Notes: generated from the letters alone by a model not told the origin. A DNA stretch of 64,000 nucleotides from Ilyomonas sp963790435 (GCA_963790435.1 CAWBOI010000001.1:1984001-2048000), one strand, 5' to 3'; shown: positions 9,707 through 19,605, counted from the stretch's first letter. A program made the numbers and translations.

Positions 9707-10061
9707 TGTTTATTGTTTTATCAATCATTAAAATACTATATATCGTGCCAAATCATTCGCTATATAAGAACAATATGATTTACCAATCAACCACATCACA
9801 TCTTTTCAATTACTCTATAATCAAAAAGATTGCTGTCAATGCACATAAATAATTACGAAGTAAATGAATGCACCGGTTTATCGCCTTGTAAAAACAGTGA
9901 AAAAACAGCTTCGTTTGGCTCCTATTCATAAAAAAGAGAACCAACAAAGCAACAGTTGGATACCGTTTTGTATTCGGCAGGAAAACGTTTGCGCTTCGTC
10001 ACGGCAAGATTGTTGTAAATTTATTGCCACGAACAATTACCATCATTATAAAAATAAAACC

Positions 10062-10487
10062 ATGAAGCACTTTACTTTTTTTACATCCCGTATTCTGTTT
10101 CTTTTCATTGCAGCCTTTCTATTTGCTTCCTGCTCGCACAAAAGAGCATTTGAAAAATCGTTGGTAGTACCGTCTGCATCCGGTCAGGTAAAAGTGAAAA
10201 AAGACGCCAACAACAACTATTCAATCAATGTGTATGCAAGAGATTTAACAACGCCCGATAAATTAATACCTTCCAAAAAAGTATATGTTGTTTGGAACGA
10301 AGCGAGCAATGGCGTGTTTAATCTGGGACAGTTGGTAACATCGCGCAGCTTCTTTAAACGTGGTTATACAGCATCGCTTTCAGCTACTTCGCCCAACAAA
10401 CCAAAGCGCGTTTTTGTAACGGCTGAAGACGATGCCAACACATTGTCGCCCGGCACTCAGGTTGTAGTTACCACCTCTAATTTTTAA
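10062..10487 (+). CDS. small lipoprotein of unknown function
   Basis: The ATG at 10062 is preferred because it directly opens a lipoprotein signal peptide (MKHFTFFTSRILFLFIAAFL, then FASC). The longer in-frame extension upstream lacks such logic. The mature part is about 115 residues: a charged segment (SGQVKVKKDANNNYSINVYARDL), then a beta-rich domain with VYVVWNE and RVFVTAEDDAN. A family with this pattern is common in Bacteroidota envelopes, but I cannot name a function. It is probably a single gene, ending 108 bases before gatB. Confidence 0.75.
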   Translation: MKHFTFFTSRILFLFIAAFLFASCSHKRAFEKSLVVPSASGQVKVKKDANNNYSINVYARDLTTPDKLIPSKKVYVVWNEASNGVFNLGQLVTSRSFFKRGYTASLSATSPNKPKRVFVTAEDDANTLSPGTQVVVTTSNF

Positions 10488-10595
10488 AGTTGCATACAAC
10501 AATTGCGGCTTTTGGTTTCGCCCCAAAAAATAGTTAATCAGAATTATGTTCCTCCTGCAACCAATACCTTTACGCCCTTTATCTTGTATTGATTG

Positions 10596-12038
10596 ATGAG
10601 TCTTTTTGATAAATACGAAGCAGTAATTGGTTTGGAAATTCATGCGCAGCTATCTACTGCCAGCAAGCTGTTTTGCGGCGATAGCACGGCTTTTGGCGCG
10701 CCTCCCAACACACAGGTGAGCCCTATAACACTTGGGCATCCGGGAACCTTGCCAAAAACAAACAAAAAAGCGGTTGAGTATGCCATCAAAATGGGACTTG
10801 CCTGCAATTGTACCATAGAACGCTACAACTATTTTGCCCGCAAAAATTATTTCTATCCCGATCTTCCCAAAGGCTACCAGGTTTCGCAACACACAACGCC
10901 GATTTGCAAAGGCGGAACTGTGCAAATCAAAACGGAAAGCGGCTTGCGCACTGTGCACTTGAACCGCATTCATCTGGAAGAAGATGCCGGCAAAAGTATT
11001 CATGATGCGGATGAAAACTTTACCTGCATTGATTTGAACCGTGCGGGAACGCCTCTCATTGAAATTGTTACGGAACCGGATTTATTCAGTGCTGAAGAAG
11101 CCTACCAATACGTTACCGAAGTGCGCCGCTTGGTGCGCTGGCTGGGCATTTGCGATGGCAATATGGAAGAAGGCAGCCTTCGCTGCGATGCCAATGTTTC
11201 GGTGCGTTTAAGGGGCGAAAACAAACTGGGAACAAAGGTGGAAGTAAAGAATCTGAATTCGATTCGCAATGTAAAAAAAGCAATTGAGTTTGAGATAGAA
11301 CGCATGTGCCATTCGCTGGAAGAAGGCAAGGCAATTGTTCAGCAAACACGCAGCTTTGATGCATCAGACGATACCACATTTGCTATTCGCGATAAAGAAG
11401 AAGCGAATGATTATCGCTACTTTCCCGAGCCTGATTTATCGCCGTTCCAATTGAGCGAATCGTTCATTCAAAAGATAAAAGAAAAGCAACCCGCCTTGCC
11501 TTACGAGTTGATGGAAAAATACAAAGGCTTTGGTTTAAGTGAATACGATGCCTCACAGCTTTGCGCAGAGAAAGATGTGAGCGATTGGTATGAAAAACTG
11601 ATTGAATATACCTCGCATTACAAAGCGGCTGCTAACTGGATGAACGGACCTTTGAAACAATACGTAAATGATAAAAACATTTCTTTTGCAGAACTTTCTT
11701 TATTGCCATTGCAAGTGGCTGCTTTGCTACAAATGATAGAAGACAGTAAGGTAAATTTTTCTATCGCTTCGCAGCGCATTCTACCTGTATTAATGGGCAA
11801 CGAAAAGGCAACGCCGGCGCAAGTGGCAACCGATTTAAACTTGTTGCAAACGGCTGATAGCAACGAAATAGAAAGCTGGGTGAATGAAGTGATTGCCAAC
11901 ATGCCTGAAAAAGTTACCGAATACAAGCGGGGTAAAAAAGGATTGATCAGCTTGTTTGTGGGTGAAGTGAAAAAGAAGAGCAAAGGCAAAGCCGACCCGA
12001 AAGTGGTAACAGAACTGTTGCAACAGAAATTGGTGTAA
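10596..12038 (+). CDS. gatB: aspartyl/glutamyl-tRNA amidotransferase subunit B
   Basis: This is GatB, 480 residues from the ATG at 10596 (a TTG sits one codon earlier). It activates misacylated Glu-tRNA(Gln) or Asp-tRNA(Asn) for amidation by GatA. The N-terminal catalytic cradle is clear: YEAVIGLEIHAQL, TLGHPGTLP, YFYPDLPKGYQVSQ, and EEDAGKS. The helical and YqeY-like tail domains end at residue 480, the usual length. gatA and gatC are not in this window, which is normal for Bacteroidota. A possible -7 box, TACCTTTA, lies at 10565-10572. Confidence 0.97.
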   Translation: MSLFDKYEAVIGLEIHAQLSTASKLFCGDSTAFGAPPNTQVSPITLGHPGTLPKTNKKAVEYAIKMGLACNCTIERYNYFARKNYFYPDLPKGYQVSQHTTPICKGGTVQIKTESGLRTVHLNRIHLEEDAGKSIHDADENFTCIDLNRAGTPLIEIVTEPDLFSAEEAYQYVTEVRRLVRWLGICDGNMEEGSLRCDANVSVRLRGENKLGTKVEVKNLNSIRNVKKAIEFEIERMCHSLEEGKAIVQQTRSFDASDDTTFAIRDKEEANDYRYFPEPDLSPFQLSESFIQKIKEKQPALPYELMEKYKGFGLSEYDASQLCAEKDVSDWYEKLIEYTSHYKAAANWMNGPLKQYVNDKNISFAELSLLPLQVAALLQMIEDSKVNFSIASQRILPVLMGNEKATPAQVATDLNLLQTADSNEIESWVNEVIANMPEKVTEYKRGKKGLISLFVGEVKKKSKGKADPKVVTELLQQKLV

Positions 12039-12096
12039 GCCCATAGTCCGCCTAAGGCAAAGAATTTTAAACAGTAAAAATTGAACAAAAACAAAC

Positions 12097-13212
12097 ATGA
12101 ATAAAACAATATTATTAGCAGGTGTAATTGCATTTGCATTATTTGCCTGTAAGCAAAAAAACAGCAATGGAGCGTTTGAAGTAAGCGGCAAAATAAAAGG
12201 CGTAAAAAAGCAACTGGTATATCTGCAACAATTTCCCTACGAAGGCACACAATTGCAAATTGTTGATTCTGCCACGCTGAGCGATGACGGCTCGTATAAA
12301 CTGCATACGATTGGCAAAGAAGAAGGCTTATACATTGTTGGCGTGACTACAGGACCTCAGGCAATTTTTGTGAATGATAAAGATGATATTACCATCAATA
12401 TGGATTCGGTTAATTTTCGTCATCCCGACATTCAAAACTCGCCTGCTACAAAAAGCATTTACAGCTTTATGGATAACTACATAAAGAAAGATTCCATTGT
12501 GGGCGTGGCTTATGGAGCCGCAAGTGCGCCTGCTGCAACCGATTCAGCTAAGCAAGCCTTTCAACAACAATTGACTTCATTAAACAGCTTTATTAAAGAT
12601 TACATCAACAAAGCAACAAGTCCTGCGGCTGTGTATTTTGCCATAAGCCAGGTGCCTGCCGGCATGATGCCACCCGAAGATTTGGTAACGTTGGTAACCT
12701 CAGCTTCCAACCGCTTTAAAGGCAGTACCGGTTTGCAGATTTTAAAGCAAAAACTAACCGAGATGGCAAACAAAAGTCAACCTAAAAATTCCCCGCTTAT
12801 TGGCAAGGCTGCGCCCAATCTTACGATGCAGGATGTGAATGGTAAAAACGTCAGCATCAGCGACTTTAAAGGCAAGTATTTGCTGGTTGATTTTTGGGCA
12901 AGCTGGTGCGGCCCTTGTCGGGCCGAAAACCCCAATGTGGTAGAAGCTTATAATAAGTACAAAAACAAAAACTTTACTGTCCTCGGTGTATCGTTGGACA
13001 ATGATAAACAAGCCTGGAAAGATGCCATTTCCAAAGATGGTTTGGCTTGGAACCACATGAGCGATTTGAAGATGTGGGATAGCGAGGCAGTAAAGGCTTA
13101 TGGCTTTGATGGCATTCCGTTTAATGTGTTGATTGATCCACAAGGAAACATCATAGCCAGCAGTTTGCGCGGACCGGCTTTAGAAGAAAAATTAGCGCAG
13201 GTATTACCATAA
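12097..13212 (+). CDS. TlpA-like thioredoxin-domain lipoprotein
   Basis: The protein has 371 residues. A lipoprotein signal ends at Cys18 (VIAFALFACKQ). A DUF4369-like N-terminal beta domain follows (EVSGKIKGVKKQLVYLQQF), then a helical linker. The C-terminal TlpA/thioredoxin domain carries WASWCGPC with Cys271 and Cys274. It probably acts as a periplasmic thiol:disulfide reductase, possibly in cytochrome c maturation. The start at 12097 is directly preceded by ACAAAAACAAAC, a near match of the dispersed 12-mer. The gene lies 58 bases after gatB and could be read from it. Confidence 0.93.
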   Translation: MNKTILLAGVIAFALFACKQKNSNGAFEVSGKIKGVKKQLVYLQQFPYEGTQLQIVDSATLSDDGSYKLHTIGKEEGLYIVGVTTGPQAIFVNDKDDITINMDSVNFRHPDIQNSPATKSIYSFMDNYIKKDSIVGVAYGAASAPAATDSAKQAFQQQLTSLNSFIKDYINKATSPAAVYFAISQVPAGMMPPEDLVTLVTSASNRFKGSTGLQILKQKLTEMANKSQPKNSPLIGKAAPNLTMQDVNGKNVSISDFKGKYLLVDFWASWCGPCRAENPNVVEAYNKYKNKNFTVLGVSLDNDKQAWKDAISKDGLAWNHMSDLKMWDSEAVKAYGFDGIPFNVLIDPQGNIIASSLRGPALEEKLAQVLP

Positions 13213-13235
13213 ATTTTATTCATCCATTACATTAT

Positions 13236-13266
13236 AAAATGGCTTCCGGAAAGAAACCATTTTTGT
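13236..13266 (+). terminator. probable terminator after the TlpA-like gene
   Basis: AAAATGG pairs with CCATTTT around an inner palindrome TTCCGGAA. The tail is TTTTTGTTTTTGC, again a near match of the dispersed 12-mer used as a T-tract. Confidence 0.65.
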
Positions 13267-13320
13267 TTTTGCACCAATTTATCAAGCCGTATAACTACAA
13301 GTGTTCAAACATTTCAAAAT

Positions 13321-13349
13321 CCCCACAGGGGAAACGTGTTTGTAGCAAA
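13321..13349 (+). repeat. small repeat CCCC-GGGG + ACGTGTTTGTAG, copy 1
   Basis: CCCCACAGGGG is followed by AAACGTGTTTGTAGCAAA. An inverted related copy lies at 13759-13788. The shared core is ACGTGTTTGTAG preceded by a CCC/GGG palindrome. Confidence 0.6.
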
Positions 13350-13375
13350 GTGATTGGATTATCAATTATAAGCCT

Positions 13376-13426
13376 CCATCGGAGCCGCGTGTTCTTTCCG
13401 TCTGCTTAATTACGCGGCTCCGATGG
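13376..13426. repeat. 15-bp perfect hairpin (GGAGCCGCG type)
   Basis: CCATCGGAGCCGCGT and its exact complement flank a 21-base loop. There is no T-tract, so it is probably a repeat or a structured RNA element rather than a terminator. No gene lies nearby. Confidence 0.6.
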
Positions 13427-13466
13427 ATTCGAGCTATAAAAGGTTATAAAATAAATGGGGTGATGT

Positions 13467-13685
13467 CGTCATTCCGCAATTGCCCTCAACACGAACTCAA
13501 ACATTCATCGTAACTGCGAGGGCTTTGTGCGGAATCTGCTCTTAATAGTTTAAACAAGCTACAAAGTTGTGAAGTAGTTTATTTCATTTCAACACATTCA
13601 TTAATCAGTCATCAGATTCCGCATAAAGCCCTCGTTAAAGCGTGAAGGTGCAACATCGTGACGAGGGTAATTGTAGAATGATTGG
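13467..13685 (-). repeat. 215-bp nested palindromic element, copy B
   Basis: The left end is CGTCATTCCGCAATTGCCCTC. The right end is degenerate (GAGGGTAATTGTAGAATGATT). The internal junctions are GCTTTGTGCGGAATCTG and CAGATTCCGCATAAAGCCC. The spacer (CTCTTAATAGTTTAAACAAG ... CATTAATCAGTCAT) matches copy D only when reversed, so B is inverted relative to A and D. It lies in the 1,050-bp gap before nrdB. Confidence 0.85.
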
Positions 13686-13758
13686 AAGCCTTCAACATTC
13701 TCTTTATTACTTTTTATCGCGCGAACGTAATAGAGCCGGATTAACAAGCCATAATATT

Positions 13759-13788
13759 TTTTCTACAAACACGTAAACCCGATGGGTT
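13759..13788 (-). repeat. small repeat CCC-GGG + ACGTGTTTGTAG, copy 2 (inverted)
   Basis: Read on the minus strand this is AACCCATCGGGTTTACGTGT followed by TTGTAGAAAA. It is the inverted counterpart of 13321-13349, and repeat copy B lies between the two. Confidence 0.6.
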
Positions 13789-14054
13789 CAATGCAGAATA
13801 CTTTGGTGCAAAACCAAAACATCCTCTGACCGCTTGCGGTAATATAACCTCCTAATTTTTTTGGCATATTCTTGCTGTTGTCAATTTTACTCATTTTCTA
13901 CAAGTTCACAGTTTTGAAAAAATATACCAATGTAATTTATCCATTCAATGCCAAACCATTTTATCAACAGGTGAATGTGTATATCTTTTAGTGCAAAACC
14001 AAAAAATGCTTCAAAACCAATTATTTACATGAATTACAAACACAAGAGAGTTTC

Positions 14055-14063
14055 TTATCCACA
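14055..14063 (+). promoter_or_regulatory. single DnaA-box-like site upstream of nrdB
   Basis: TTATCCACA is the canonical DnaA 9-mer and lies about 200 bp before nrdB. DnaA regulates nrdAB in E. coli. One isolated 9-mer in 64 kb is close to chance expectation, so this is a suggestion only. The rest of 13789-14265 is AT-rich and holds two GCAAAACCAAAA near matches but no gene. Confidence 0.25.
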
Positions 14064-14265
14064 GGGCGTTATTATCTATTGCTTCTCTTTCATTTCTAAC
14101 CTTCGTAATCTTGTATCCGCTTTTCTAACGGAGTAAAACGCTAAGGAAAACCACCAAAATAACACAGCATATAGCTTCACTTTCAAGTAACATAAATCTG
14201 TTATAAGAAGATGTCGCCCAAGCTGTTTATCGCGGTTCATTTTATAAAAACAAAACCTTTTGTGT

Positions 14266-15237
14266 ATGCAGGAAAATGAGATTTTATTACAGGAAAACAA
14301 AGACCGCTTTGTAATCCTTCCCATCAACTATCCCGATGTGTGGCAGATGTACAAAAAGCATGAAGCCAGCTTTTGGACAGCGGAAGAAATTGATTTGAGT
14401 TCTGACTTAAAAGATTGGGCGAGCCTGAATGATGGTGAGCGTCATTTCATCTCTCATGTGCTGGCGTTTTTTGCGGCAAGTGATGGCATTGTAAATGAAA
14501 ACCTTGCCGTGAATTTTATGAGTGAAGTGCAACTCCCCGAAGCACGTTGCTTTTATGGCTTTCAGATTATGATGGAGAACATCCATTCTGAAACATACGC
14601 CTTGCTGATTGACACGTATGTAAAAGATCCGGTGGAAAAAGACAGACTGTTTCATGCCATTGATACTGTACCTGCTGTAAAGAAAAAAGCGGAATGGGCG
14701 TTGCGCTGGATTGAGAATGGAAACTTTGCTGAACGCCTCGTTGCTTTTGCTGCTGTGGAAGGTATTTTCTTTAGCGGTTCGTTTTGCTCTCTTTTCTGGC
14801 TAAAGAAAAGAGGTTTGATGCCGGGTTTAACGTTCAGCAACGAACTCATCAGTCGCGACGAAGGCTTGCATTGCGAATTTGCGTGTTTGCTGTACAGTAT
14901 GTTGAACAATAAAATGTCGCAGGAAGAGGTATATGCAATTATTGCCGACGCTGTAAAGATTGAAAAAGAATTTATTACCGAAGCCTTACCGGTTGATTTG
15001 ATTGGTATGAACGCCAAACTCATGCAGCAATACATTGAGTTTGTTGCCGACCGTTGGTTAGGCGAATTGGGTTATGATAAAATGTTCAACGTTACCAACC
15101 CGTTTGATTTTATGGAAATGATTTCCTTACAAGGAAAAACCAACTTCTTCGAAAAACGAGTGGGCGATTATCAGAAAGCCGGTGTGATGGCAGGAACAAA
15201 AGAAGTGCAATCCTTCTCACTCGAAGAAGATTTTTAA
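14266..15237 (+). CDS. nrdB: class Ia ribonucleotide reductase, beta subunit
   Basis: The protein has 323 residues from the ATG at 14266 (a TTG two codons earlier is less likely). It holds the diiron-tyrosyl radical cofactor that starts reduction of ribonucleoside diphosphates. Metal-ligand and radical motifs are visible: LAFFAASDGIVNENL, CFYGFQIMMENIHSETYALL with the radical tyrosine, FAAVEGIFFSGSF, and ISRDEGLHCEFACLL. The sequence resembles the eukaryotic-type class Ia enzyme more than that of E. coli, as is usual in Bacteroidota. It lies 51 bases before nrdA in the same direction and is surely cotranscribed with it. Confidence 0.96.
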   Translation: MQENEILLQENKDRFVILPINYPDVWQMYKKHEASFWTAEEIDLSSDLKDWASLNDGERHFISHVLAFFAASDGIVNENLAVNFMSEVQLPEARCFYGFQIMMENIHSETYALLIDTYVKDPVEKDRLFHAIDTVPAVKKKAEWALRWIENGNFAERLVAFAAVEGIFFSGSFCSLFWLKKRGLMPGLTFSNELISRDEGLHCEFACLLYSMLNNKMSQEEVYAIIADAVKIEKEFITEALPVDLIGMNAKLMQQYIEFVADRWLGELGYDKMFNVTNPFDFMEMISLQGKTNFFEKRVGDYQKAGVMAGTKEVQSFSLEEDF

Positions 15238-15288
15238 AACAATACTTACTAAAAACTTATAACAACTACCAACTAAAAAATACTCGTT

Positions 15289-17719
15289 ATGCAAGTCATT
15301 AAAAGAAACGGAAAAAGAGAAAGCGTAAAGTTTGATAAAATCACCGCACGCATTCAAAAACTATCTTATGGTTTGAGTGGGCTGGTGAATGTGATTGAAG
15401 TTGCCAAGAAAGTAATGGATGGCATTTACGATGGCGTTACCACAACCGAACTGGATAACCTCGCTGCCGAAACCGCGGCATCGCTTACCACCACGCATCC
15501 TGATTATGCGGTGCTGGCTTCGCGCATTGCGGTAAGCAACCTTCATAAAAATACAATCAAGTCGTTTTCGCAAACGATGAAGAAAATGTACAATTATGTA
15601 GATCCAATCACCGGAAGAAAGCTTCCGTTGCTTGCAGATGATGTGCATGAAATTATCCAGGACAATGCCGAATTATTAGACAGCACCATCATTTACGACC
15701 GTGATTTTGGTTTTGATTATTTCGGTTTTAAAACGCTTGAAAAATCGTATCTGCTTCGCATGGATGGCAAAATTGTAGAACGTCCGCAGCACATGTACAT
15801 GCGCGTTGCCATCGGCATTCACAAAGAAGATATTGAAAGCGCCATTAAAACTTATAATTTGATGAGTGAGCGTTGGTTCACTCATGCTACACCGACCTTG
15901 TTTAATGCAGGAACGCCCAAGCCGCAAATGAGCAGTTGCTTTCTTTTAACCATGAAGGAAGACAGCATTGACGGCATTTACGATACTTTAAAACAAACCG
16001 CAAAAATCTCGCAAAGTGCCGGTGGTATTGGCCTCGCTATTCATGGCATCCGTGCAACAGGCAGCTACATTGGCGGCACCAACGGAACAAGCAATGGCAT
16101 CATTCCGATGCTGCGCGTGTTTAACGATACCGCGCGTTATGTTGACCAGGGCGGCGGCAAGCGCAAAGGTGCTTTTGCTGTGTATTTAGAACCCTGGCAT
16201 GCTGATGTGTTTGAGTTTTTGGATCTGCGCAAAAATCATGGTAAAGAAGAGATGCGTGCACGCGATTTATTCTATGCCCTGTGGATACCCGATTTGTTCA
16301 TGAAGCGCGTGGAAGAAGGTGGCAACTGGAGTTTGTTTTGTCCCAATGAAGCACCGGGTTTACACGAATGCCACAGCGGGGAGTTTGAAGAACTGTATGC
16401 AAGATATGAGAGAGAAGGCCGTGCGCGTAAAACCATCAAGGCACAGGAGCTTTGGTTTGCCATTGTTGAAGCACAGATAGAAACCGGAACGCCGTATTTG
16501 TTGTATAAAGATGCAGCCAACGCAAAAAGCAACCAGCAAAATTTGGGAACGATTAAGAGTTCCAATCTTTGCACCGAAATCATTGAATACACAAGTCCTG
16601 ATGAAGTAGCGGTTTGTAATTTGGCTTCCATTGCTTTGCCTTGCTTTGTTCGCGAAGGGAAATTCGATCTTGAAAAATTATATGAAGTAACCTACCAGGT
16701 TACACGCAACCTGAACAAGATTATTGATAACAATTATTATCCCGTTGAAGAAGCACGCAACAGCAACTTGCGTCATCGCCCGATTGGTTTGGGCGTACAG
16801 GGTTTGGCAGACGCCTTCATCATGTTGCGTTTACCTTTTGAAAGCGAGTACGCCAAGATGCTGAACAAAGACATCTTTGAAACCATCTACTTCGCTGCCA
16901 TGACGGCGAGCAAGGATTTAGCAAAATTGGAAGGCGCCTATTCAACGTTTAAAGGTTCACCACTTTCAAAAGGTTTGTTCCAGTTTGATTTGTGGGGCGT
17001 TGCACCAAACCGACCGTCATGATTGGGATACACTTCGCAAAGAAGTAATGGAATATGGCGTAAGAAATTCATTGCTGGTAGCGCCGATGCCAACGGCAAG
17101 CACTTCGCAGATATTGGGTAATAACGAATGCTTCGAGCCTTATACCTCCAACATTTACACACGCCGCGTGTTGAGTGGTGAGTTTATTATTGTAAACAAA
17201 CATTTGCTGAAAGACCTTATCAGTCTTGGCTTGTGGAGCAATAGCATGAAAAACAAAATCATTGCTGCCAATGGTTCGATTCAAAAAATTGAAGGCATAC
17301 CGAATGACATTAAAGAGTTGTACAAAACCGTTTGGGAAATCAAACAACGCAATCTGATTGACATGGCTGCCGACCGTGGTGCTTATATCTGCCAAAGCCA
17401 GTCGTTGAATTTGTTTGTAGAGAGCCCCACTGCCAACAAGCTTACGTCAATGCACTTCTACGCATGGAAAAAAGGTTTGAAAACGGGCATGTATTACTTG
17501 CGCACACAAGCTGCTACACAAGCTGTACAGTTTACCATTGAAAAGAACAAAGCTTCCATACCGGAAGCGGTGGCAGGCAATGATACCGTAGCTGGCGCAA
17601 CATCTGCAGCTACCGCCGCTGCCTCTACACCTGTCGCACCAACTGTTGATCCGGAAAGTGGTGAAATTATTGGCGCAGTGTGTACTATGCAGGAAGGTTG
17701 TTTGGTTTGCGGTTCATAA
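15289..17719 (+). CDS. nrdA: class Ia ribonucleotide reductase, alpha subunit (one frameshift)
   Basis: This is the catalytic subunit of the reductase. An N-terminal ATP-cone (MQVIKRNGKRESVKFDKITA) is followed by the barrel with SSCFLLTMKEDSIDGIYDTL and NLCTEI, and PMPTASTSQILGN. The C-terminal redox pair is GCLVCGS. The frame breaks after LFQFDLWGVAP at about 17007-17009 and resumes one frame over at DRHDWDTL. The family sequence there is W-x-V-x-P-T-D, so one extra A in the AAA run explains the shift. Without it the protein would have about 809 residues, which is normal. nrdA is essential and both halves are intact, so an assembly error is more likely than a real mutation. Confidence 0.93.
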
Positions 17720-17754
17720 CGTCCAACGCTTACTTACTAAGCATTTCCATAGCC

Positions 17755-17783
17755 AAAGGCTGTTCTCGCAAGAGACAGCCTTT
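17755..17783 (+). terminator. intrinsic terminator after nrdA
   Basis: AAAGGCTGTTCTC pairs with GAGACAGCCTTT around GCAA. A modest T-rich tail (AGTATTTTG) follows 36 bases after the nrdA stop. Confidence 0.8.
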
Positions 17784-17831
17784 AGTATTTTGTTACTACA
17801 AGCTTTATCTTCATTACTGTAAAAACTAAAC

Positions 17832-18248
17832 ATGAAACAAACAATAGCGCATATCGCTTTGGTAGTAAAAGACTATGATGAAGCCATTGCATTTTACACA
17901 AAGCAATTGGACTTTCAATTGATAGAAGATACCAAATTGAATGATGATAAACGATGGGTTATAGTTGCACTACAGGGTGCAAAAGAATGTAGCTTGTTAC
18001 TTGCCAAAGCAGCCAATGAAAAGCAGGCAGCCAGCATCGGCAACCAAACAGGAGGCAGGGTGTTTCTGTTTTTATTTACTGACGATTTCTGGAGAGATTA
18101 TCAAAAAATGAGTGAAAGAAACATTCACTTTGTTCGTGATCCTAAAGAAGAAGAATACGGAACGGTTGCCGTATTTGAAGACTTGTATGGAAACCTTTGG
18201 GACTTGATAGAACCGAATGAAAACAATAAAGGCTTGCTTAAAAATTGA
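17832..18248 (+). CDS. VOC superfamily (glyoxalase-like) protein
   Basis: The protein has 138 residues and forms one glyoxalase/bleomycin-resistance/dioxygenase fold of two beta-alpha-beta-beta-beta repeats. It starts with IAHIALVVKDYDEAIAFYTKQL, and the second half ends with FEDLYGNLWDLIEP. The first-strand histidine and the late Glu are candidate metal ligands. Substrate cannot be predicted. A possible -7 box, TATCTTCA (17806-17813), sits just before the ATG. It converges on the radical SAM gene with 41 bases between their stops. That gap holds a GCAAAAACAAAA near match but no hairpin. Confidence 0.88.
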   Translation: MKQTIAHIALVVKDYDEAIAFYTKQLDFQLIEDTKLNDDKRWVIVALQGAKECSLLLAKAANEKQAASIGNQTGGRVFLFLFTDDFWRDYQKMSERNIHFVRDPKEEEYGTVAVFEDLYGNLWDLIEPNENNKGLLKN

Positions 18249-18289
18249 TAAAAATGCGATAAATAAAAACAGGCAAAAACAAAACCTTA

Positions 18290-19588
18290 TCAATGCGCAA
18301 AGTGCATCTGGTAATCACCTTTGATTCTCTCTATCGGAGGATTGAAGTAACCAAATTTTACCTGCGGAAACTCTTCCTGAAGCAGTTCCATCATTTGTTT
18401 GATACCAAGCATTTCGCCGGTTTCGTGTACGCCAATCAAGCCCAAATACCAATCGGGGTCAATATTAAAATTGCGCCATTGAATCATAGATAAATCTGTT
18501 TCCTGTATCAGTTTGCGCAAGGCTTCATATTCATTCACACTGTCGGTCATACCGGGAAAAACAAAATAGTTAATGCTTGCCCAGCCGCCATAACTTCTTA
18601 CTATTTTTAAGCTTTCAACAATGTCTTCAAACCCGTAATTATTCGGACGATAGTAAGGCGTATAGATTTGTTTTTGTGCAGAATTGGTGCTGACGCGAAT
18701 GCTGTTCAAACCTGCATCACACAAGGCTTTTACGGCATCAGGCTTTGAGCCATTGGTGTTGATGTTGATGCTTCCGTTTGATGTATGTTTCCTGATTTCA
18801 ACAATCGCTTCGCGAATGGTCGGCCACATCAGCAACGGCTCTCCTTCACAACCTTGCCCGAACGAAACAATGGGATAAGGCGCGTTCATCAAATGCGGCA
18901 CCGTAAACTCAACAATTTCTTCGGCCGTGGGTTTAAATTGCAAACGGTCTTGCGTAGAAACAATGCTTTCTTCTTCAGGCTGAAACGAAATGCAGCCAAT
19001 GCAATTGGCATTGCAGGCAGGCGATGATGGTACCGGGCATTCCCATCGCCCGAGCGCAAAATTCCTTGCCGCAGGGCAATGGTACGTGTTACAGCAATTG
19101 TTCATCAAATGGTTCACCAAACGGTTGTGCGGATAAGCCTCTAACAAATGCTGAACGCCGCTCTGGATACGGGTTTCATCGTACCCTTCACTCTCCTGTC
19201 TTACGTCCTGCTCGATGCGTACAGCAGGCACATAAAATTCATTGTTAAACCAACCCACAGCCGTATAACAAAAAAGGGGGAGTGTGGGTGCATCCGGCTC
19301 ACTTTCAAAAGCAGCCAAAAACAAACCTGTGTGTGCCGGCGGAATAAAAGCCGCTACCGCCCAGCCTTTGGTGCACAATCGCAGCTCGTTTGTTTTTACA
19401 TCAATTCCAATGGCTTTTCTGGCGGGCAATTCATACAAGTTACCGCCGTTGGGCAAGCGTATCCAGTCTTCTTCGGGAATGGGCATTGCATCCCAACCGG
19501 CACGACCAACGGCATATAAAGACGTGTCTTCAAAGATCTTGCCTTTTCCATCAGAATACAAAAGATAGGGAGAAGAAGGTAATGACAT
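18290..19588 (-). CDS. radical SAM protein
   Basis: The protein has 432 residues from the ATG at 19588 (MSLPSSPYLLYSD). The upstream in-frame extension crosses a hairpin and is rejected. The 4Fe-4S cluster motif CNANCIGC gives Cys192, Cys196 and Cys199 in a CxxxCxxC arrangement. Downstream come the GGEP-like SFGQGCEGEPLL and the barrel strands INTNGSKPD and IRVSTNSA. About 190 residues precede the cluster, and these also contain a Cys-rich patch, CCNTYHCPA. The gene is the last of a minus-strand run after the ureohydrolase and the PH-like membrane protein. The reaction is unknown. Confidence 0.88.
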   Translation of the reverse strand: MSLPSSPYLLYSDGKGKIFEDTSLYAVGRAGWDAMPIPEEDWIRLPNGGNLYELPARKAIGIDVKTNELRLCTKGWAVAAFIPPAHTGLFLAAFESEPDAPTLPLFCYTAVGWFNNEFYVPAVRIEQDVRQESEGYDETRIQSGVQHLLEAYPHNRLVNHLMNNCCNTYHCPAARNFALGRWECPVPSSPACNANCIGCISFQPEEESIVSTQDRLQFKPTAEEIVEFTVPHLMNAPYPIVSFGQGCEGEPLLMWPTIREAIVEIRKHTSNGSININTNGSKPDAVKALCDAGLNSIRVSTNSAQKQIYTPYYRPNNYGFEDIVESLKIVRSYGGWASINYFVFPGMTDSVNEYEALRKLIQETDLSMIQWRNFNIDPDWYLGLIGVHETGEMLGIKQMMELLQEEFPQVKFGYFNPPIERIKGDYQMHFAH

Positions 19589-19605
19589 AATGATGAGAAT
19601 ATTCA

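Noticed and set aside
14055..14063. A replication origin near the DnaA box.
   Set aside because: There is only one box, with no dnaA, dnaN or other origin genes nearby.
17000..17022. Programmed ribosomal frameshifting in nrdA.
   Set aside because: The site lacks a slippery heptamer and a downstream pseudoknot, and six other genes show similar shifts. Sequencing error is simpler.
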